5,015 nucleotides of DNA from Flavobacteriales bacterium UBA5869. Lineage in GTDB: Bacteria; Bacteroidota; Bacteroidia; Flavobacteriales_D; Crocinitomicaceae. The translations under genes were made by a program, and so were the position numbers. The stretch is from contig DJFP01000306.1 of NCBI GenBank assembly GCA_002432565.1, positions 20,690 to 25,704 on the forward strand, read 5' to 3'. Positions 1 through 5,015 of the stretch are shown piece by piece; position 1 is the stretch's first letter; every line of letters begins with the position of its first letter. The notes beneath the pieces were generated by a model. The model made no database searches, was not told where the DNA came from, and saw only the letters and a program-made list of their open reading frames with translations.

Positions 1-897
1 GGTAAAAATCTCCGAAGCATGAACCGACATGCTTGAAACCGCCGGTGAAATACCATACGAGAGCAGGAAAGTCGTTGCACTTACGCCGTAGGCCATTCCC
101 AAAGCACCATCTATCATTTGTGCAATAAATCCGGCAAGCATAAAGTAGGCAAAATCAATAGTCAGGGAATCAATCATACCTGTTGCTGAATTCCAAATAC
201 TTTCCAATGGAATCAAGGTGAAAATCAAATGCCCGGTAAGCAGCACTGCCAGGGTCCCGAACAAATAGGCACTCAATTTCAGGGGAGAAAAGAAATACCA
301 GGGTCTTTCTGCTTTAACGACCAGCTGAGCGGTAGCCTTGTTCATTTTTTTTACTTTCCGGGCAAAATCTCCTCTTAAAAAGTTCCGGAATTCATTTAGC
401 TTAACTGCTGAATCGTTTAATTCATCCGGAAGGTTCTCGTCCAGGATTTCTTTCAACCGCTTAGCCAAAGTAGGCGACTTACCATTTGTTGAGATCCCAA
501 TCTTCAGATGACCTTTCTTCACGACCGATCCCAGGTAAAAAGTACACAATTCGGGTTTGTCCGCTGCATTGTATAAAATTCCGGCATCGTTTGCCAGGTT
601 CATAATGTATTCCGAAAACTCCGGATCATTCAATGCAGTAATGATCAGTTGTTTTCCGATTATATCTGTTTCTTCGAAATCACGTACTTCCAGGTAAACG
701 CTTTCATGCCGTTCCGCAAAATCTATAAAATCATCGGAATACTCACGTGCCACAACTGTTATGTTGGTTTCAGGCGAATTCAGCAGTAAGGCTCTTAACT
801 TTTCCAGCCCTACTGCTCCGCCGCCAACCAATAATACCTGCAATTCATGCGTTTTCAGGAAAATCGGGAATAATTCATTTGTATGCGCTTCCCTCAT
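1..897 (-). CDS. Siroheme synthase N-domain (precorrin-2 dehydrogenase/ferrochelatase) fused to TauE/SafE transporter, partial
   Basis: The start is inside the window and the C-terminus runs off the left edge; 299 residues are visible without a stop. Residues about 8-186 match the N-terminal module of CysG/Met8, which oxidises precorrin-2 with NAD+ and inserts Fe2+ to give siroheme. Seen are a Rossmann glycine motif VGGGAVG (24-30), NAADKPELCTF (110-120), whose Asp113 aligns with the catalytic Asp of CysG, and ISTNGKSPTLAKRLKE (135-150). A basic linker (about 180-200) leads to a hydrophobic segment (about 207-230) and then to a TauE/SafE (TSUP) signature, AQMIDGALGMAYG (259-271) followed by SPAVSSMSVHASEIFT (284-299). 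The cytoplasmic enzyme thus precedes a membrane transporter of a family that includes sulfite and sulfonate-related exporters. The ATG overlaps the cobA stop (ATGA), suggesting translational coupling. The methyltransferase half of CysG is absent and is supplied by cobA. The transported substrate is inferred, not shown. Confidence 0.88.
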   Translation of the reverse strand, partial: MREAHTNELFPIFLKTHELQVLLVGGGAVGLEKLRALLLNSPETNITVVAREYSDDFIDFAERHESVYLEVRDFEETDIIGKQLIITALNDPEFSEYIMNLANDAGILYNAADKPELCTFYLGSVVKKGHLKIGISTNGKSPTLAKRLKEILDENLPDELNDSAVKLNEFRNFLRGDFARKVKKMNKATAQLVVKAERPWYFFSPLKLSAYLFGTLAVLLTGHLIFTLIPLESIWNSATGMIDSLTIDFAYFMLAGFIAQMIDGALGMAYGVSATTFLLSYGISPAVSSMSVHASEIFT

Positions 898-1661
898 GAA
901 AGACAGATTGAATCCGTAAACTGCTTATTGAATTCTTTGGCAAAACCAACTACCTCGCCAATTACAATAACACCTGGGCCCTGCACCCCCGATTTTTGAT
1001 ATTGCTGAGAGATTGTTCGGATAGTTCCTGTAATAATTTCCTGTTCGGGTAAAGAACCGTTGCAAATGACAGCCACAGGAATATCCGGTTTCAAATTTTC
1101 CAGGAAGATTTCTGCAATTTGTTCCATGTGGCTCAATCCCATCAAAATAACGATTGTTGCATTGAACGATATCACTTTCTGCAATTCAGGGTTCAATGAT
1201 CCATCTGCCAGGGTAGCCGACAAAACCACGAATGAATTACTCAATCCACGGTGAGTTACAGGAATATTTGCCAATGCAGGAACAGAGATCGAACTGGAAA
1301 TTCCGGGAATCACCTCCGTAGTGATAGCATGCTGCTGCGCAAATTGGATTTCCTCCATCCCCCTGCCGAACACAAATGAATCTCCTCCTTTCAAACGCAC
1401 TACATGACCGAATTCATTTGCCGTGTCGACCAATAACTGGTTAATCTGCTCCTGTTCGTATGCCTTATATCCTTTTCTTTTTCCGACAAAGATCTTTTTT
1501 GCTGTTGGTGCATAAGTCAATAATTCTTCATTCACTAAAGCGTCGTAAAGTACCACGTCGGCCTTTTTCAATCGGTTGAGCCCTTTCACAGAGATCAGTT
1601 CGACATCTCCCGGGCCTGCCCCGACCAGGGAGATTCGCGGAATTGGTTTGATTTGTTTCAT
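894..1661 (-). CDS. cobA: Uroporphyrinogen-III C-methyltransferase (SUMT)
   Basis: This 255-residue cytoplasmic enzyme uses two S-adenosylmethionine molecules to methylate uroporphyrinogen III at C2 and C7, giving precorrin-2, the first committed step to siroheme. The family's landmarks are in order: VGAGPGD (13-19), VLYDALV (37-43), RLKGGDSFVFGRG (89-101), VIPGISSS (117-124), IPVTHRG (133-139), VILMGL (171-176) and GPGVIVIGEVV (228-238). The length is normal for a single-domain SUMT, so this is the stand-alone form and not the C-terminal half of a CysG fusion. The start follows A-rich sequence (ACAAGAAA) 41 bp after the reductase stop, and no in-frame alternative start lies in that gap. Its stop codon shares the ATGA overlap with the downstream siroheme-synthase/transporter gene, which carries the next step of the pathway. 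With no cobalamin genes visible, the siroheme role is the sensible reading. Confidence 0.95.
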   Translation of the reverse strand: MKQIKPIPRISLVGAGPGDVELISVKGLNRLKKADVVLYDALVNEELLTYAPTAKKIFVGKRKGYKAYEQEQINQLLVDTANEFGHVVRLKGGDSFVFGRGMEEIQFAQQHAITTEVIPGISSSISVPALANIPVTHRGLSNSFVVLSATLADGSLNPELQKVISFNATIVILMGLSHMEQIAEIFLENLKPDIPVAVICNGSLPEQEIITGTIRTISQQYQKSGVQGPGVIVIGEVVGFAKEFNKQFTDSICLS

Positions 1662-1702
1662 TTTCTTGTCATTAATTCTCTTTGCTGAACTGCACTAATC
1701 CA

Positions 1703-3802
1703 TCAGCTGACGGATCTCTTCTTCAATTTCGTTAGCACTTCAGATACCTCATTCAGATATTCAGCTGCAAACTTCTCAGAGGCCTTCACTTTATTTATTT
1801 TCAGGATCAATTCACTGAATAGGTTTGTTTCGGAAAATCCAAATGCTGCTCCCAGATGTGTATCAAAATCAGTGAGGATTCCCTGCTGGGTATTGCAACG
1901 GATTCCGTTCTCTATCAATCGGGCCTTTGCCGCATGGATTCCGGCTGCATAAGCGTAATAAAGGGCATCCGCAAATCGCGATTCGGTAAAAGCTTCTTTT
2001 GAAGCCTCCCATTTTTCTTCGGCATCTGAAAAAAGTGTTGCCACCAGGTCGATGATCACACCGGCACATTCTCCTACTCCGATCGCTGTTGAAAAACGTT
2101 CTGTTTGTCCCCAGTCCAGGTATTCTTCCGGAGCAACGTTTTCCAAATCGGCTAAGGGTTTCAATAAATGATAGAAGTACGGATTTTGCCTGCGATCGAA
2201 ATAATCATTGAATGTTTCTTCATTCTCATGGAACTCCAGGAAATCATCCAGTATCAGCTGTACTACTTTCAAAATACGTCTGCTTGGAACCTTGATCACT
2301 TTTTCAGCAATCCTTCCTGTTCCCGCACCTGTTTTTCCCCCTCCAAGCAAAACCTGTAAGGCCGGCAGCGTTCCTTCCTTTGTTTTGATCGAACTTCCAT
2401 GAAACCCGATATGCGCCAAACCGTGCTGTCCGCAAGAATTCATGCAGCCGCTGATTTTAATCGAAATCCCTGTTTCTTCTATCAATTTCGGATAGTTGCC
2501 ACGGATAAACGATTCCAGTTCCAAAGCCACATTGGTGCTGTTGGAGATTCCCAGGTTACAGGTATCTGTACCCGGACAAGCTGTAATGTCTGTCAATCCG
2601 CCGTAACCCGGTTCAATTAAATTCAATACCGAAAGCTGCGAATAAATGGTTTCCAGTTGTTCCGGCCGCACTCCCCGTAATTGTATATTTTGATTGATGG
2701 TAAAGCGCAATTCGGGGAGCTTCAGATCATCTAACAAATAAGCCAATGAACGTGCCTGGTCCGTGTAAAAATCTCCCAGCGGAACTTTTACGTAAACAGC
2801 TAAGTATCCGGGTTGTTTTTGAGGGAACACATTCGTTCTTACCCATTGATCGTAAACCTGATCACCTTTAAATAATTCATTGAAATCAATGGAATCAAAT
2901 TCCTGGAAATCAAATTGACTTACCTCTATCAAATCATCCTTTTCCGAATCAAATTGAACAGCAGTTTTTTCAGAATTCACTAACTCTAAAAATGCATCCA
3001 ATCCGATTTTTGAGATCAGGTATTTCATACGGGCTTTATTCCGGCTGTTTCGTTCACCGTATCTGTCGAATATACGGATGGAAGCTTCAATGAACGGAAT
3101 GATTTCTGTTGCCGGCAGGAACTCATAAGCTGTGTGAGCAAGGAAAGGCTGTGCTCCCAGCCCACCGCCGACCAGTACTTTAAATCCTCTTATCCCCCGT
3201 TCAATTCGCGGAATAAATCCAAAATCGTGGATAAAAGTAAAAGCATCATCGGTGTCGTCCGAACTGAAAGCGATTTTGATTTTCCGTCCCAATTCCTGTC
3301 CGAAAGGCTTTCTGAGAAAATACCGGAAAACCTGTTCTGCATAAGGTGTTACATCAAATAACTCATCCGGATTAATACCCGCATTATCACTTGCCGTGAC
3401 GTTTCTAACGGTATTCCCGCAGGCTTCACGAAGTGTTACATCATCTTTTTCCAGATCGGCCCACAACTCCGGAGTGCGGTCCAGGGAAACGTGATGAATT
3501 TGTATGTCCTGCCGGGTTGTAATATGCAGTCGTCCGGTGCTGTATTCGTCACTCACCTGAGCTATTCTGCGCAGCTGACCGGAAGTCACTTTTCCATAAG
3601 GCAATTTGATACGGATCATCTGCACCCCTAGCTGACGCTGTCCGTAAACACCTCTGGCCAGACGCAATGAGCGGAATTTATCGTCGGGGATCTTTCCATC
3701 TTTGAACGCTGCGATTTTGTCGCCCAGTTCCAGGATGTCCTTTTCAACACGCAGCTTTTTCGCCGCTACCTGGTGTTCGTATGCTGTTCTGAAACTTTCC
3801 AT
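1703..3802 (-). CDS. Siroheme/[4Fe-4S] sulfite (or nitrite) reductase with HEPN-like C-terminal domain
   Basis: A 699-residue reductase that would carry out the six-electron reduction of sulfite to sulfide, or nitrite to ammonia. Residues about 48-120 and 332-395 are the paired ferredoxin-like half-domains, each followed by a siroheme/4Fe-4S domain. The cluster and siroheme ligand cysteines are CPGTDTC (409, 415) and CMNSC (453, 457). Arg97 (TTRQDIQ), Arg133 (GNTVRN), Lys174 and Lys176 (GRKIKIAF) match the siroheme- and anion-binding residues of E. coli CysI. After about residue 560 comes an extension with GVGECAG (575-581), then an alpha-helical, HEPN-like region (about 597-690) absent from classical CysI or NirA. 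No flavin domain is seen, so electrons probably come from ferredoxin or a separate partner. The ATG at 3802 is chosen because it lies 2 bp after the upstream stop and gives the MESFRTAYE start expected for the family; a longer version from 3835 would overlap the aldo/keto reductase gene. Sulfite is favoured by the TauE domain and the cysteine-codon leader; nitrite remains possible. Confidence 0.92.
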   Translation of the reverse strand: MESFRTAYEHQVAAKKLRVEKDILELGDKIAAFKDGKIPDDKFRSLRLARGVYGQRQLGVQMIRIKLPYGKVTSGQLRRIAQVSDEYSTGRLHITTRQDIQIHHVSLDRTPELWADLEKDDVTLREACGNTVRNVTASDNAGINPDELFDVTPYAEQVFRYFLRKPFGQELGRKIKIAFSSDDTDDAFTFIHDFGFIPRIERGIRGFKVLVGGGLGAQPFLAHTAYEFLPATEIIPFIEASIRIFDRYGERNSRNKARMKYLISKIGLDAFLELVNSEKTAVQFDSEKDDLIEVSQFDFQEFDSIDFNELFKGDQVYDQWVRTNVFPQKQPGYLAVYVKVPLGDFYTDQARSLAYLLDDLKLPELRFTINQNIQLRGVRPEQLETIYSQLSVLNLIEPGYGGLTDITACPGTDTCNLGISNSTNVALELESFIRGNYPKLIEETGISIKISGCMNSCGQHGLAHIGFHGSSIKTKEGTLPALQVLLGGGKTGAGTGRIAEKVIKVPSRRILKVVQLILDDFLEFHENEETFNDYFDRRQNPYFYHLLKPLADLENVAPEEYLDWGQTERFSTAIGVGECAGVIIDLVATLFSDAEEKWEASKEAFTESRFADALYYAYAAGIHAAKARLIENGIRCNTQQGILTDFDTHLGAAFGFSETNLFSELILKINKVKASEKFAAEYLNEVSEVLTKLKKRSVS

Positions 3803-3804
3803 GA

Positions 3805-4683
3805 CTATTTGGTTGCATTGTAGAGGTAATACCATTCTTCGCGCGAAAGTTCAAAAGAATGTGCTGTTGCTGCATTTTGGATCCGGCGTTTTTCCTTGCT
3901 CCCGATAATAGGAAGTGCTCCCAGTTTATGCAGCCATGCAACGGCAACCTGCTCCACATTTGCTTCGTATTTCTTCCCGATTTCAATCAAAGCAAGGCGC
4001 AATTTTACCGCCTGTGCATCTTCTCCAAGCAAAATGCGTCCGTCGGCCAAAGGTGAAAATGCCATTGCCCGGCTGTGCTGTTCACGGATAAAGTCGAATC
4101 GCCCGTCATGCAATGCTTCCGTCTGCAATAAATTCAATTCCAAGTGATTGGTAATGATTGGCTGTGAAAGCGAAGAAGAAAGCAAGCGTTGTTGGAATAC
4201 ATTAAAATTTGACACTCCGATGTAGGAAATCTTTCCACTCCGCTGGAGTTTTAACAAAGCCGATGCAGTTTCTTCAAAATTCGACAGGAAGTCAAACCCC
4301 TGCAGGATTATAATGTCGATCTTTTCTCTTTTTAAGCGTGTTAACGACTGCTCGACATCTTTGGTGATGTATTGCGGACTTAAGTCGTAATAAACACCAC
4401 TTCCATGAGAACCGGCATACTCCCGCAAACCAACCTTTTTCGACAGCACCAGCTCTGACTGATTAATTGCTTTCGATTCGATCAGCTTTCCGAATTGGGT
4501 TTCCAACTGACTGGCTCCGTGTTCCGGACTCAAATCATAGGTATCGATTCCCAATTCTCTTGTAAACAATACGACATCTTCAAATTTTCGCGTATCCAGC
4601 AAATCTTCTTCGGTCCAGCGCCAAAAGCCGTAGACAGCAGCTGAAACTCTCGGACCGTATTCATTGATATATACTTTTTTCAT
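3805..4683 (-). CDS. Aldo/keto reductase-family protein with altered catalytic tetrad
   Basis: A 292-residue cytoplasmic protein of the aldo/keto reductase (NADPH-dependent TIM barrel) superfamily, closest by eye to the YdhF-like branch. Supporting motifs are VYGFWRW (17-23), SKKVGL (81-86), GKISYIGVSNF (150-160), TNHLELNLLQ (178-187), AFSPLADGR (208-216) and the NADPH phosphate-binding LPIIGSKEKRRI (257-268). Aligned with YdhF, the tetrad reads Asp50 (conserved), His55 in place of the catalytic Tyr (DLSPEHG versus DHADIYG), Lys82 (conserved) and Gln128 in place of the His (IIILQGFD versus LLLIHRPD). Cofactor binding looks intact but normal carbonyl reduction is doubtful. The start at 4683 follows an A-rich stretch and yields MKKVYINEYGPRVS, a typical family N-terminus; an upstream GTG at 4827 would read through the leader and terminator. 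It is the first structural gene of the operon and ends 2 bp before the reductase. Its substrate is unknown. Confidence 0.87.
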   Translation of the reverse strand: MKKVYINEYGPRVSAAVYGFWRWTEEDLLDTRKFEDVVLFTRELGIDTYDLSPEHGASQLETQFGKLIESKAINQSELVLSKKVGLREYAGSHGSGVYYDLSPQYITKDVEQSLTRLKREKIDIIILQGFDFLSNFEETASALLKLQRSGKISYIGVSNFNVFQQRLLSSSLSQPIITNHLELNLLQTEALHDGRFDFIREQHSRAMAFSPLADGRILLGEDAQAVKLRLALIEIGKKYEANVEQVAVAWLHKLGALPIIGSKEKRRIQNAATAHSFELSREEWYYLYNATK

Positions 4684-4697
4684 TTTTTTTATATAAT

Positions 4698-4716
4698 CCC
4701 GACATTCATCGTCGGG
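4698..4716 (-). promoter_or_regulatory. Small hairpin before the aldo/keto reductase start
   Basis: CCCGAC (4716-4711) and GTCGGG (4703-4698) form a perfect 6-bp stem with a 7-nt loop. It ends 14 nt before the ATG at 4683 and is followed by an A/T-only stretch (ATTATATAAAAAAA) that serves as an unstructured ribosome landing site without a Shine-Dalgarno sequence. It has no T tract and so is not a terminator. It could shield the 5' end or tune translation; its role is unknown. Confidence 0.4.
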
Positions 4717-4732
4717 GAATTCTGATTGCAAC

Positions 4733-4767
4733 AAAAAACCCTTCTCTGTCGAATGCGGAGAAGGGTT
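4733..4767 (-). terminator. Intrinsic terminator (attenuator) upstream of the operon
   Basis: On the minus strand a perfect 10-bp stem (AACCCTTCTC at 4767-4758 with GAGAAGGGTT at 4746-4737) encloses an 11-nt loop and runs into six T residues (4738-4733). It lies 23 bp after the leader-peptide stop and about 50 bp before the first structural gene, so it would stop transcription before the operon unless prevented. No other gene ends here for which it could be an ordinary terminator. Confidence 0.85.
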
Positions 4768-4801
4768 GTAACTCAATTGTTCGTTTATAGTTATACCTTC
4801 C
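4759..4801 (-). promoter_or_regulatory. Predicted antiterminator hairpin, exclusive with the terminator
   Basis: GGAAGG (4801-4796) can pair with CCTTCT (4764-4759, one G-U pair), and TAACT (4793-4789) with AGTTA (4773-4769), giving an 11-pair interrupted stem. The 3' strand consumes most of the 5' arm of the terminator, so the two structures cannot coexist. The leader-peptide stop codon TAA lies inside the antiterminator stem: a ribosome finishing the peptide would block this fold, while one held at the Cys codons, about 20 nt upstream, would leave it free. The pairing was found by eye and no energies were computed. Confidence 0.55.
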
Positions 4802-4868
4802 GCTGTCCCAAACGGGACATACAACACAGCTGCATGTACATGTTACGCATGAAGTTTCTCTTGATCAT
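4791..4868 (-). CDS. Candidate cysteine leader peptide
   Basis: A 25-codon open reading frame ends in TAA at 4793-4791 and contains the core MQLCCMSRL with two adjacent TGT cysteine codons at 4826-4821. It is rich in methionine codons too (five including the start). Two starts are possible: ATG 4868, or ATG 4850 preceded by AAGAGAAA, which gives 19 residues. It lies just before a terminator hairpin and upstream of a sulfur-type operon, the layout of amino-acid attenuators: ribosomes stall at Cys codons when Cys-tRNA is scarce and change the folding of the nascent RNA. Cysteine-codon leader peptides upstream of sulfur genes are known in mycobacteria; the function here is inferred from position and composition. 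Methionine sensing is a less likely alternative. Confidence 0.7.
   Translation of the reverse strand: MIKRNFMRNMYMQLCCMSRLGQRKV
4804..4819 (-). promoter_or_regulatory. Hairpin directly after the Cys codons
   Basis: TGTCCC and GGGACA form a perfect 6-bp stem with a GTTT loop, starting 1 nt after the second Cys codon and lying within the leader-peptide frame. Its place resembles the pause hairpin of classical attenuators, which holds RNA polymerase until a ribosome arrives. A ribosome stalled at the Cys codons would melt it. It adjoins, but does not overlap, the antiterminator. The pause role is inferred. Confidence 0.5.
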
Positions 4869-4888
4869 ATCGTTTTCTTTATTTTTTC

Positions 4889-4906
4889 GATTCGCTTCCG
4901 CGAATC
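4889..4906 (-). promoter_or_regulatory. 5' UTR hairpin with GNRA-type loop
   Basis: GATTCGC and GCGAATC form a perfect 7-bp stem closed by the tetraloop GGAA (GNRA class on the minus-strand RNA). It would lie near the 5' end of the leader transcript, about 20 nt before the leader-peptide ATG at 4868. It is followed by A residues, so it is not a terminator on this strand, and on the other strand no T tract follows. It could stabilise the transcript or be a protein-binding palindrome in DNA. Confidence 0.45.
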
Positions 4907-4918
4907 TGTTATCGAAAG

Positions 4919-4945
4919 TTTTACTTTCTCTGGTGCAAAGTAAAA
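4919..4945. repeat. 27-bp inverted repeat over the promoter box
   Basis: TTTTACTTT (4945-4937 on the minus strand) and AAAGTAAAA (4927-4919) are perfect 9-bp inverted arms around a 9-bp spacer. The left arm covers the predicted -7 box and the right arm the likely transcription start, so this may be a repressor operator. The arms are A/T-rich, so chance or a promoter-proximal RNA hairpin is also possible. Confidence 0.4.
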
Positions 4946-4966
4946 GGCTGTTTCCGAAAGGTGCAA
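4936..4966 (-). promoter_or_regulatory. Candidate Bacteroidota-type promoter
   Basis: TTACTTTG (4943-4936) matches the Bacteroidota -7 box TAnnTTTG at all but one defined base, and the following GCACC is common downstream of such boxes. A TTG at 4966-4964 lies 20 nt upstream, as expected for the -33 element. Transcription would start near 4930, giving a leader that holds the 5' hairpin, the leader peptide and the terminator. No transcript data support it. Confidence 0.45.
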
Positions 4967-5015
4967 GCAAAAGCGGATTTATTTTCCATTACTCCTATCG
5001 GATAAGTAGGATATT
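4946..5015. other. Upstream intergenic stretch without a recognisable gene
   Basis: Apart from the possible -33 element, this end of the window holds no supported gene. The heptamer TTGCACC occurs at 4966-4960 and again at 4938-4932 on the minus strand, and TCCTA/TAGGA forms a short inverted repeat near the right edge (about 5011-4993). Neither is strong enough to name a site. Confidence 0.4.

Noticed and set aside
1703..2010. HEPN tail acting as a toxin-type RNase
   Set aside because: The Rx4-6H catalytic motif is not visible, and the tail is part of a metabolic enzyme in a biosynthetic operon.
3803..3835. Reductase start at 3835, 11 residues upstream
   Set aside because: It would overlap the aldo/keto reductase by 31 bp and add residues not expected in the family; the ATG at 3802 lies 2 bp after the upstream stop.
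1060..4147. Short plus-strand frames and minus-strand alternate frames within the four large genes
   Set aside because: They overlap well-supported coding sequence, have no family motifs and are shadows of the real frames.
4689..4709. Six-codon frame ATG AAT GTC ... TAA before the aldo/keto reductase
   Set aside because: Too short and without a ribosome-binding site; most of it is hairpin sequence.
4684..4827. N-terminal extension of the aldo/keto reductase from a GTG at 4827
   Set aside because: The extra 48 residues are encoded by the leader, the terminator hairpin and its T tract and resemble no AKR N-terminus; the ATG at 4683 gives the normal family start.
4733..4868. A SAM or other known riboswitch in the leader
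   Set aside because: No known aptamer core was recognised, and the leader peptide with Cys codons explains the layout better. A covariance-model search against Rfam would settle it.
4849..5015. Plus-strand open frame starting ATGAAGTTTCTC, with a signal-peptide-like N-terminus, open to the window edge
   Set aside because: It is antisense to the leader peptide, promoter and hairpins, has no ribosome-binding site, and its later part is not protein-like; the hydrophobic start comes from T-rich complementary sequence. The sequence beyond the edge could reopen the question.
1..5015. CRISPR arrays, insertion sequences, tRNA or rRNA genes
   Set aside because: No regularly spaced repeats, transposase motifs, terminal inverted repeats or RNA-gene sequences were seen.

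Overview
The window looks like part of a Bacteroidota chromosome, probably Flavobacteriales. The reasons are the protein families present (a nitrite/sulfite reductase with a HEPN-like tail, and a siroheme-synthase/TauE fusion), A-rich translation starts without clear Shine-Dalgarno sequences, and a TAnnTTTG-like promoter box. The genus cannot be fixed from sequence alone. Nearly everything lies on the minus strand and reads as one operon running from about position 4930 leftwards and out of the window at position 1.

In transcription order: a 332-bp gene-free leader (4684-5015) with a likely promoter, a 25-residue leader peptide containing tandem cysteine codons, and a transcription-attenuator terminator with a mutually exclusive antiterminator; an aldo/keto reductase-like protein with an altered catalytic tetrad (4683-3805); a siroheme/[4Fe-4S] sulfite or nitrite reductase with a HEPN-like C-terminus (3802-1703); uroporphyrinogen-III C-methyltransferase (1661-894); and a protein whose N-terminal half is precorrin-2 dehydrogenase/sirohydrochlorin ferrochelatase and whose C-terminal half is a TauE/SafE (TSUP) membrane transporter, cut by the left edge (897-1).

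The genes fit together. CobA and the CysG-like domain convert uroporphyrinogen III to siroheme. The reductase needs siroheme to reduce sulfite to sulfide (or nitrite to ammonia). The TauE/SafE part could move sulfite or another sulfur anion across the inner membrane. The cysteine codons in the leader suggest the whole set is switched on when cysteine is scarce, which favours sulfite over nitrite as substrate. The most notable points are the candidate cysteine-responsive attenuator, the loss of the canonical catalytic Tyr and His in the aldo/keto reductase, and the enzyme-transporter fusion. All assignments come from reading motifs by eye; no search or folding program was run.
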